The translations under genes were made by a program, and so were the position numbers. A stretch of DNA of 64,000 bases from Henricia sp. BOLD:AAB3569 (taxonomy: Eukaryota > Echinodermata > Asteroidea > Spinulosida > Echinasteridae), in contig JBBELK010000068.1 in NCBI GenBank assembly GCA_037783545.1, positions 2,356,001 to 2,420,000 on the forward strand, given 5' to 3'. Positions within the stretch are counted from its first letter, which is position 1; every line of letters begins with the position of its first letter. The notes beneath the pieces were generated by a model. That model saw only the letters and a list, made by a program, of their open reading frames with translations, had not been told where the DNA came from and ran no database searches. Of this stretch, positions 56,645 through 64,000 are shown piece after piece.

Positions 56645-57443
56645 TGCTACGTTTACACCATGTCCCCGGCAGTCCCGGCGCCCCGGTAGAGGAGCACCGT
56701 GGAGGCACCGGGATGGACGTCGGGGAGCGTAGGGGACCGGGGTGGGGAAACGTGAATGACCGTAGCTCACCCTTGCCACCGGCCGGTGAGCAGCTCTGTC
56801 AAAAATGCATGGTGTGAATGCGGCCCTGTGAGCTGCGGTGCGCCAATGTGTGTGACGGTTGTTACTTACGGTCCACTACGTTGTTTGCCGCTCTGTCGCG
56901 GTCCGCGCCAGGTATATATAACACGCGCCGCGACATGGACCTTCATCGCTCCAGGACGAAGTGAAAATGAAGGTGTGGAGCGTACTATTTATACCCGCCG
57001 GGGCTCACCAGGAGACCACCGGGGCGTGAAACGTGACAGCTGCCACGTTCAGTCGCAGGGCGCCGCAGCAGACCCTCGCACACCGTCGGGAACGTATTGG
57101 GCCGGGACAACAAACGTGACACGAACGGGACGGACGTGAGGCACCGCATCAGAACTTAGCAGGCCGGCCTGGAACATGGACCCATCCGTAGTGGAACGGC
57201 GCTTGAAACGTAGCGCGCCGTCCCGGTTCCAGGGCGCGCCGTCCTCCTCGCGGTCCGGAACCGGCACGGCGCGCCACTCTTTCCGTACCGGGACGTAACG
57301 CACCGTGGTAGAACGCAACACACCGGCCCAACTAGGGCCGAGTCGAGCCAAAGTAATAACAAGACAATAAAAGTTGCACGGCACGCCACGTTTTGGCCAA
57401 ACCGGGGCGCCGGGACTGCCGGGGACATGGTGTAAACGTAGCA
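56645..57443. mobile_element. 799-bp GC-rich Harbinger-like element
   Basis: The terminal inverted repeats are about 40 bp (TGCTACGTTTACACCATG at both tips, then TCCCCGGCAGTCCCGGCGCC). TAA flanks each side (56642-56644 and 57444-57446); a 3-bp TWA target fits PIF/Harbinger. The interior is much richer in GC than the neighbourhood and contains frames up to 136 codons on both strands, none with transposase motifs. Confidence 0.8.
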
Positions 57444-57833
57444 TAAGTTTGAGAGTCAAATGTTGATACCACGCATTTCACTAAGTATTCCCTTTGGAGG
57501 ACTGCATGACTGCATGTAGACTAGATGCAAGTCTATTCCTGGGTTTGGCTACAGGATATCCTGTACTTGTAGTGGGTTCCTACAATGTACATGTATTTTG
57601 AAGCTTTCGACAAGCAATAAGTTGTTGATGGTATACATGTAAACCGGCAATTTGAAACATACCGATTACATGTTGACAGATTATTGCCACACATACATGT
57701 AAGGAGAATGCTGTTTATTGATACACGCTTGTGCTGTACAGTGTATGTACATTGTAGGATATAAATGATTAAGTGTGTGCATCTGCATGCAGTTCAGAGA
57801 ACAGTTAAATTTTTCTACATACCTCCATGTATG

Positions 57834-57953
57834 GACCTGAAACATGGTGACGTCATGGTTTGTTTACATGTACATGTGGGCTTTCCTATGTACACCGTCT
57901 GGTACCCTGAGACTCCCATACAGCAAAACGTGATGTCATCATGTTTCAGGTCA
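57834..57953. repeat. Hairpin
   Basis: GACCTGAAACATGGTGACGTC pairs with GATGTCATCATGTTTCAGGTC; the spacer is about 75 bases. Confidence 0.75.
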
Positions 57954-58140
57954 TTGCTAGGGGTAAGCACAAGTTGCCATGTCAACAAGGGTACCATATA
58001 TACACAACGTGTACATACATGTACATGTATACGGTACATGTGCAGTAAAACATGCACATGCAACGTGTACACATGTACATAAAGACCCAGTGATTCCCGT
58101 TGACTACTGTTTTGTTGTTTGTTTGTCTTCACCCATTCAT

Positions 58141-58200
58141 TGTTACGCGCTCTGATCTTTGTATAGCGCGATACAAATGCTCATTATTATTATTATTGTC
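58141..58200 (+). repeat. CR1/L2-type LINE or SINE 3' tail
   Basis: GCGCTCTGATCTTTGTATAG and CGCGATACAAATGCTC end in ATTATTATTATTATTG. Only the terminal part is present. Confidence 0.65.
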
Positions 58201-58903
58201 GTCACTGAACAGATTTGCATGTTTTGTTTTCACCAACGGCAGTGTGCATTTTGCTTCCAAAAGCTGCAAAAAACATACATGTACATTTAACGTGCCTGTA
58301 CCACAGCTACGGTATGGCAGACTTCGTCTTTACAGGGTGTATCAGAAAAAAAGTATGCACTCATAAAATTGTAGATAAAATGGAAATTGTAATATATTTT
58401 GAAAATTGACTCACCCATAAACATGAACAGCATCATATTTGCATGGGATTTCACAACTGACTGAACAGGGCCTAGTTTTGTAAACAAATGGGAGATGCAA
58501 AACAGGATCAAGGAGCATGACAGGTCAATTTGACATGTCCTTTCTTTGCTATCAGCTTTTCGGAAGGTTTAGCTAGCTCCTCAGTCCTCCACGTGACTGT
58601 CTTTTTCTGTACACAGATTTGCACGCTTAGCGTAACACCAAAGACACGCCCGATCACTGCTCTGTTTTGCCTGAGAAGGGCGACTTTGGTTCGTATTCGT
58701 CTCTCCAGGTCAATCCAGTTCCATGGGCAGTAACAAAAGCTTGGACTTTAGATAAAAAAGTCTAGCTAGTGATGTTAGGTGTGGTAATTTTGTGAAATGG
58801 ACTTGGGAGAGGCCCCCTTAAAGATCACAGACCTAACACCACTGGTCTAATTTTTTTCTTGTACACGTAGGACCTACAAAAAACAAATGCATATTTTGCA
58901 TAT

Positions 58904-59102
58904 TTTGTGTTGACACATTTTGTGTTGACACATTTTGTGTTGACACATTTTGTGTTGACACATTTTGTGTTGACACATTTTGTGTTGACACATTTTGTGT
59001 TGACACATTTTGTGTTGACACATTTTGTGTTGACACATTCACCATCAGATTTTGTGTTGACACATGCACCATCAGATTTTGTGTTGACACATGCACCATC
59101 AA
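58904..59102 (+). repeat. 15-bp minisatellite with 30-bp variants
   Basis: About nine perfect or near-perfect units of TTTTGTGTTGACACA run to 59039, then two 30-bp units that add CACCATCAGA. A unit of 15 bases keeps all six frames open, so the 69-124 codon frames here are artefacts. Confidence 0.95.
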
Positions 59103-59183
59103 TAAATTGTTTATAATGTTTGTTCTTGTAAACAAAGTCTAAAGTACTATGCCCATACATGCCATATGGCATACATGTAGTAA

Positions 59184-59459
59184 CAGGGCCCAATTTCATA
59201 GCTGTTTAAGCGCTAGCTAAAAATGTGTGCTTACTGTAGCAGAAAAGTTGTGCTAACGTTAAGGCTATTTCACGGCCGCGGCGTGCTTAAGCATGTGCGC
59301 GCTTGGAAACCGCCATTGTTGCGTCACTATCTTAAGCAAATTTTGGCTCTGTGGTTAAGGCAGGTTTTCAGTTGCTTACCGTTAACGATGTCTATGAAAT
59401 AGCCTCACGCTCGGTTAACGAAAATGGGCTGTTAAACAGCTCTATGAAATTGGGCCCTG
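59184..59459. mobile_element. 276-bp two-layer palindromic MITE
   Basis: The outer tips CAGGGCCCAATTTCATAG and CTATGAAATTGGGCCCTG pair. A second pair inside reads AAGGCTATTTCA / TATGAAATAGCCT. It is related by its tip to 47942-48186. Confidence 0.85.
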
Positions 59460-59483
59460 GTCTTGTCACTTTCCATTAGTACT

Positions 59484-59869
59484 AGGCCTGTGCATTTTCA
59501 AATAATTTACTATTCGAATAATTTGTTTCATTTTCGATCGAATATTTAATATTCGATGTGTGATTTTGTTTTTCCCCCTAAAATTGACAAAATATTTTGT
59601 AGTGAAATTAATTGATTTTGCACATCCGAACTCACAGCTCAGAGGAATACAGCAGCCTTTTTATTGCCGAATTTGTCGGCCCTTGTACACTGGACTCATG
59701 GAAAGCAGCCACTTCGGCAAAGGAAACAGTTTTTTTACTTCTTCCTACCGGTAGCTGAACGACATGTTTGGTTTGTAGTGGTAAAAGCACATACCTAATA
59801 TTCGATTTGGTAAAATTATATTCTAATATTCGATGGGCGATCGAATATTCGATTCGTTAGGCACAGCCT
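59484..59869. mobile_element. 386-bp MITE with GAATATTCGA words
   Basis: Tips AGGCCTGTGC and GCACAGCCT form an imperfect inverted repeat; both flanks then carry TCGAATATTCGA-like sequence. Such ends are seen in hAT-type elements, but no 8-bp target duplication is clear. Confidence 0.6.
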
Positions 59870-60070
59870 TAATTAACATTTGGAACAGAGTTGACCGAGT
59901 GCCCCTCCAGTTGGCCTCATAGCCCTGTGAAATTACTACAAAATCAAAGCTAGTGTGAACTATCTCTTATTTTCACAACATTGAGACCTGTTAGGTAATC
60001 AACGAGTCTACTTGTATGCGTAATATTTTCAATAAAACTGATAAATCTTGTTTTGTTTTCCTGACTTCAG

Positions 60071-60306
60071 ATTCCACAGTGGGTTGAGTGACTGGTAGCC
60101 AGCAAACAGACAACGAAGCATCACTACCATGCCTCCCCCACCACCCCCAGCCCCCGCGCCCCCGCCCCCACCCCCAGCCAACTTCAGTGCTCCCCCAGCA
60201 CTCAACAAGAAAGGGCAGAAGACTCGGGGAGCTTTACTAACGGACATTCATAAAGGCGCCAGACTTAAAAAGACTGTAACTTGTGACCGCAGTGGACCAG
60301 TTTTAA
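60071..60306 (+). CDS. WIP gene: first coding exon
   Basis: The acceptor TTTTCCTGACTTCAG ends at 60070, so 58 bases of 5' leader precede the ATG at 60129. The implied upstream non-coding exon is not located. The donor is TTTAA|GTAAGT at 60307. This exon encodes the poly-proline start and the WH2 motif. The intron to 61482 is 1,176 bp. Confidence 0.88.
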
Positions 60307-63300
60307 GTAAGTTAGCAAAGGTTCAGATTTAATTCATCATTTAAACTAAGTTAGGAAAGTTATTTCCAATTCCTATGAAGTCCTTTTCATTCGCCATCAA
60401 AACAACTCGCAAGGTTTGCGACTGAATCTACATTACGGGATTGTTGCACAGCCACAGTAGAACAATTTGGCATACTTTCACATGACACAGCGAAACGAAT
60501 CACTGGCGTTCTTTATTTTACTGGTCGCCGGCAGACGATCGGATTGTTCCGAGGCAAACAACATGCCCACGAAAAAGTGTACTGCAATGACCGGGGAGAC
60601 AGATTCTTTAAAAGACAAGTTGTAGGGTTATGGTGAAACTGTCCGTCTCATTAAAGTCATGGCGTAGTCCACCATCTAAGAAAAATGGATGGCACTGTCC
60701 ACAATTGCCACGTGTGGAGGAAAACTGCCAGGAAATTTCACGGGACCAGGGTGCGCTCGCACTATCACAAAGGTCGTGTGTAGAGGTACATGTACATGTA
60801 CTGGTATGTATCCACACATACACTGTACACGTCGCGTTTTCTATCAGAGGATGCTGTACACATTTTTACACAATAATTCATGGGTACCTTCCGCTTGTGG
60901 AAGATTTTGTCGTAGGTCTGGACCTTCTCCAAAATATGAGAAAAATCTGGCCAGGAATGCTTGTCGCTCTCAAGTATTGGTGTCCTTTCACATGGCACTT
61001 TTGTAAAAAGATTTTTTTTAAAGCATGAGAAAATATCTCAAACCTTGAGGTTTTTGGTCTCGTGTGAAAAGGGCTTAAGAAATTGTTACGTGAAATTTCT
61101 GTAGACCTGTAATGGTGATAATTAAAAAAAATAATTTTAATCGAAAATCTTGTTTTTTTTCTTACTTGATGAACATTTGGCTTACTGGAAATTTGAATTC
61201 TTATTGAAAAACCAATTTTTTAAAATTTATTGCTAAGTCTTAATTTTTAACAAAAATTGTATTGCAATTTTGCACGTTAGAGTAAACTCTCGTTATAACG
61301 CCCCCTAAGCTTTTCTTGATATCCTTTTTCTAAGTCCCGGCCGTTATTCTCTGCATTGTGTGTGCACTGGTTAATTATAGTGCTCTCTTGATATAAAGCT
61401 CCCATTATTTCATTATTTATAAGCTTGTGTACCCATACCTATGTGATTGCCATAGTTTGTCTCTGTTTTTTTGTTTCTGCAGATGAAAAGAAGACAATTG
61501 GAGGAGGCGGAGGTGGTGGCGGCATGGGAGGGGGCGGAGGCGGTGGAATGGGAGGCGGTTCAGGTGGAGGAGGGGGCAGTTCAGGTGGAGGAGGGGGCAC
61601 AATGGGCGGGCTGTTTAGTGGTGGAATACCACAGCTGAAGAAGACGGGCAGATTACCGGCAGGCTCAGGTGAGGTTATTGGCTGCATGTAGGGTGGGGAG
61701 GGGGTGTGGTTGGGAGGGTGGCAGTGGAATGGGGGTCGTTCTTGTGGAGGAGGGGGGGGGGGGGGGGGGCAGGATGGGCGGGCTGTTTAGTGGTGGAATA
61801 CCACAGCTGATGAAGACAGGCAGATTACCAGGAGGCTGAGGTAAGGTTATTTTTATTTATTTATTCACCACATCCAACTGCGGAGGGACCGCCAATTACA
61901 GGAATGGGAGCAAGTGTGGTTGAGTGCCTTGCTCAAGGGCACAGGTGCCACAACCCGTCGCGGCCCGGAATCGAACCTACATTCTAATACTAGCACAGGA
62001 ACTTAAGTTCGACGCACTAGACCGCTCGGCCATAACGCCCCACATGTATGTTGCATGTAGGGCGGGGAGGGGACATGGTGAGGAGGGGGCGGGATGGGCG
62101 GGCTGTTTAGTGGTGGAATACCACAGCCTGACGAGAGAATGTGATTTACATGTAGTTTGTGTCGGGGAGAATAAATATCAATTAGGGTTTGTTTTTCCCC
62201 ATCTGACATAACTTGATTAGCACTGTATAGGCCTACTCAGCGCTTTTTCAAGACACTATGAAAAAAACGGGTGGGACTCGAACCCACAACTTTCTGCATA
62301 CTAGGCAGACATCTTAACCACTCGACCACCGAGCTAGCCGATGTTGTCGGGGAGAAAACATTTAGAGTTTGTTTTAGATGGGGTGTGGAGGATATGAGAT
62401 GATGTATGCACGAGCCATGGAAATACTGAATGAGCCGAAGACAAGTTCAGTATTTCATGACGAGTGTAGTATATTCTCACATCAAACCCAAAATAAATCC
62501 AGTATTATTTTTGTTACAGAAAAAGAAGCTTGCCTTCTTGGTTTTGTAAGATTTTCACAATATTCAGTTTGTTGTTGGAAACTTCAGTTCATTTCCTACG
62601 TTTACAACTGCATGTTACTGCTGTACAATATTTTTTGATACCGTACTGATTCATGTGCGCATTGGACATACAGTGGAGTCACTCGGTGCATTAAGTGCGT
62701 GTAAGCATGTGTTTTGGTGCACCAAGTTTAGACGCACATCAGATTTGAGCTCTCTAACTGTACAGTTTTTAAAAAAGTGTGGTATTATGAAAAGTTTCAT
62801 TTTATATATAATAATGTCCAATATTGTAAGAACTCTGGATGCCGCAATAGGGCGACATTTCGGGAAGCCTTTCCCCGGGAACCACCAAAATTTCGGCAAG
62901 AATCACTCAAATTGACACCTTATTTTTTTACCCAAAGCTTCCAAAAATGGTTCCAGACCTAAGAGAATTGGTTCTAGTCCTAATACAAATGGTTCTCGAT
63001 TTAAAAAAAATGGTTTTTGACCTAAAGGGCGACACCAAATTGTCGCCCTATTGAGCGTGTCGCCATAGTATAGCTTTCTTTACACACAAATTGCCGCCCT
63101 TTTTGTAGCTACTGTGAAGGGAATATGTTGTTAAGATTTCAAGACTGACATTTATGACAATTTAATAAAATGTTTCTTTCTGAATTCTTCTTTAGATTCA
63201 AGAGGAACTAGCTCCAATGCAATGAATCATATAGGCAAAATTGGCTCGTCACCAGGCAACAGGCAGTTTAGTGCACAACCAGCGCCCCCTAGACCCGCAG

Positions 63301-64000
63301 CGAGTACCTTAAACCAGCCCCCATCCCCACGTTTTAACACCAACCGTCCCGAGCCACCCTCACCAAGACTTCCCAACCGGCCACTGCCAAGCAAACCGCA
63401 GAACCCTGGCTCCAGGGACACTAATGGTCCGCAGAGCAAAACTTGGATGAACGATACAAAAGGGATACCCTCGAGGCCTGCGTACAACATGGGTGGGCAC
63501 TCGGCTGCACCACCTCCGCCACCCCCGCAACAGAGTAAACCCCGCCCGCCGTCAATTGGGAGCGCTTCGGCTCCGCCCCCGCCTCCACCCGGACGTAACG
63601 TTCAAAATGGTCGACACAGAGATCAGGGGGCAACGAAACCAACATCATCACGACCGCCAGCTCCGCCGCCAGGCAGACCGGTATCGCAGGGGCGTATGCC
63701 GCCACCTCCCCCTCCCCCAGCCCGGGAACCTCCCCCTACACCCCAGCCGCCCCCTCCCTCCAGGAATGCTCCCTTAGGCAGACAAGCCCCGCCTCCAATT
63801 CCAGATCCCATGCAGAGTGTTTCCAATGGACCAACATCCGGGGCTCCACCCCCTCTTCCCCCATCAAGGCCTACTAACAGTCGACCGCCACCACCGCGTC
63901 CGCCAAGTGACATGGCCTCGAGACCCTCAGCAACGCCCCCGCCGCCTCCCCCAGCACGTAACACCACAGGGCGGCCTTCATCCGGTGGTCCCACGCCCCC
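60129..64000 (+). CDS. WASP-interacting protein (WIP/verprolin) family, 5' part
   Basis: The product binds actin and WASP and controls actin assembly in the cytoplasm. Coding exons 60129-60306, 61483-61668 and 63196 onward join in phase 1 at GT-AG junctions and give one open frame to the window end. Residues 2-16 are a proline run (profilin-type ligand). Residues 32-56 are a WH2 actin-binding motif, with LLTDIHKGARLKKT at 36-49 followed by DRSGP. Exon 2 supplies a glycine-rich segment ending MGGLFSGGIPQLKKTG, also typical of WIP. Exon 3 is a long Pro/Ser/Arg region with many PPPPP runs. The WASP-binding C-terminus lies beyond the window. The ATG follows ACC, an acceptable context. Paralogue (WIPF1, 2 or 3) cannot be assigned; the protein may be the single invertebrate WIP. 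Confidence 0.93.
60307..61482 (+). other. WIP intron 1
   Basis: GTAAGT donor and CTGTTTTTTTGTTTCTGCAG acceptor. The 132-codon frame at 60630-61028 is intronic and shows no conserved motif. No element with clear ends was seen. Confidence 0.8.
61483..61668 (+). CDS. WIP gene: glycine-rich exon 2
   Basis: Sixty-two codons, phase 1 at both ends, read NEKKTIGGGG and end MGGLFSGGIPQLKKTGRLPA then GS. The donor is CTCAG|GTGAGG. Because both ends share phase, the exon could be skipped or duplicated without a frameshift. Confidence 0.92.
61707..61852 (+). pseudogene. Decayed duplicate of WIP exon 2
   Basis: GATGGGCGGGCTGTTTAGTG, GGAATACCACAGCTGATGAA and GACAGGCAGATTACCAGGAG repeat the end of exon 2, followed by GAGGTAAGG as a donor-like site. 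The glycine part has become a run of about 19 G. In the exon 2 frame GGCTCA has become GGCTGA, a stop, so use as an exon would truncate the protein. Confidence 0.88.
61858..62040 (-). repeat. tRNA-derived SINE in WIP intron 2
   Basis: On the minus strand it reads ATGGCCGAGCGGTCTAG (A box), GGTTCGATTCCGG (B box) and CCCTTGAGCAAGGCACTC (core), ending in AATAAATAAATA. It is related to family 2 at 28870. It lies between the two decayed exon copies. Confidence 0.88.
62050..62127 (+). pseudogene. Second decayed duplicate of WIP exon 2
   Basis: TTGCATGTAGGGCGGGGAGG repeats the sequence just after exon 2, and GATGGGCGGGCTGTTTAGTG with GGAATACCACAGC repeats its end. The match stops inside PQLKK, so no donor remains. 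Confidence 0.85.
62266..62339 (-). other. tRNA-like sequence, probably a SINE head
   Basis: On the minus strand GGTGGTCGAGTGGTTAAGAT is an A-box region, CTGCCTAGTATGCAG folds as an anticodon arm with AGT, and GTGGGTTCGAGTCCCAC is an intact T arm. The outer ends (GGCTAGC and CCCGTTT) do not pair as an acceptor stem. A tRNA-Thr-like pseudogene is more likely than a working tRNA. Confidence 0.5.
62838..63110 (+). mobile_element. TAGGGCGACA-family MITE, copy 3
   Basis: GCAATAGGGCGACATTTCGGG at the left end, AATTGCCGCCCTTTTTG (a decayed GTCGCCCTA) at the right, and an internal GGGCGACACC / GTCGCCC pair. It lies in WIP intron 2, 85 bp before exon 3. Confidence 0.8.
63196..64000 (+). CDS. WIP gene: exon 3, cut by window end
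   Basis: The acceptor is TTCTTCTTTAG. At least 268 codons run open to base 64000. The composition is dominated by Pro, with Ser, Arg, Asn and Gly; runs such as APPPPPPQQ and RMPPPPPPPA suit SH3 and profilin partners. Minus-strand Gly-rich frames in this region are shadows of it. Confidence 0.92.

Larger units (their letters stand above)
54697..58080. repeat. TGTACATGTACA-rich island
   Basis: ACATGTAC, GTACATGT and related self-complementary words occur at very high density over 3.4 kb and fall off on both sides. It resembles a dispersed cryptic repeat rather than a tandem array. Other elements are embedded in it. Confidence 0.7.

Noticed and set aside
57049-57459. Overlapping frames of 90-136 codons
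   Set aside because: They lie inside the GC-rich Harbinger-like element, end in its inverted repeat and lack transposase motifs.
58825-59199. 124-codon frame with CVNTK repeats
   Set aside because: A translation of the 15-bp minisatellite, which keeps every frame open.
61439-61687. Proline-rich minus-strand frame
   Set aside because: Antisense of the glycine-rich WIP exon 2.
62266-62339. Functional tRNA-Thr (AGT)
   Set aside because: The D, anticodon and T arms look right but the acceptor stem does not pair.
63421-63994. Glycine-rich minus-strand frames
   Set aside because: Antisense of the proline-rich WIP exon 3.

Overview
The window is animal genomic DNA. Only three protein-coding loci are visible in 64 kb: two intronless G-protein-coupled receptors (GPCRs) and the 5' part of a multi-exon WASP-interacting-protein (WIP/verprolin) gene. 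Nearly everything else is non-coding DNA packed with short transposable elements. The WIP gene with GT-AG introns, tRNA-derived SINEs with CR1/L2-like tails, many TTAA-flanked MITEs, and a strong excess of TACATGTA and GTAGGCCTAC words suggest a marine invertebrate deuterostome. An echinoderm, perhaps a sea star, is my best guess; this is an inference and no single marker gene settles it.

Layout. 0-15 kb: no gene; SINE pieces, a decayed LINE reverse transcriptase inside an inverted repeat, two copies of a GCGAAGTGG minisatellite element (one split by an 838-bp TTAA element), and several MITEs. 15.8-16.9 kb: GPCR 1 on the minus strand. 17-35 kb: a dense patchwork of palindromic and nested elements, including a transposon with a minisatellite core split by a SINE, a MITE inserted in its own relative, and a Ty3/gypsy integrase relic at 33.3-34.1 kb. 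36-38.7 kb: GPCR 2 on the plus strand, probably with an untranslated 5' exon near 36.16 kb. 39-54 kb: three copies of one SINE family with readable target-site duplications, large fold-back elements, and a nested palindrome of about 1.3 kb. 54.7-58.1 kb: an island rich in TGTACATGTACA, with a GC-rich Harbinger-like element and a LINE 3' end. 58.9-59.9 kb: a 15-bp minisatellite and two MITEs. 60.07 kb to the end: the WIP-family gene, whose third coding exon runs off the window. Its second intron carries two decayed copies of the glycine-rich exon 2.

The two GPCRs are clear paralogues lying head to head about 20.7 kb apart (start codon to start codon), so they probably arose by local duplication. 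They would act at the cell surface as class A, peptide-receptor-like proteins; their ligands cannot be read from the sequence. The WIP gene is functionally unrelated (actin and WASP regulation). No operon, CRISPR array or prokaryotic feature is present. The most unusual content is the layered transposon insertions, several of which can be ordered in time because an uninterrupted copy of the host repeat lies in the same window.
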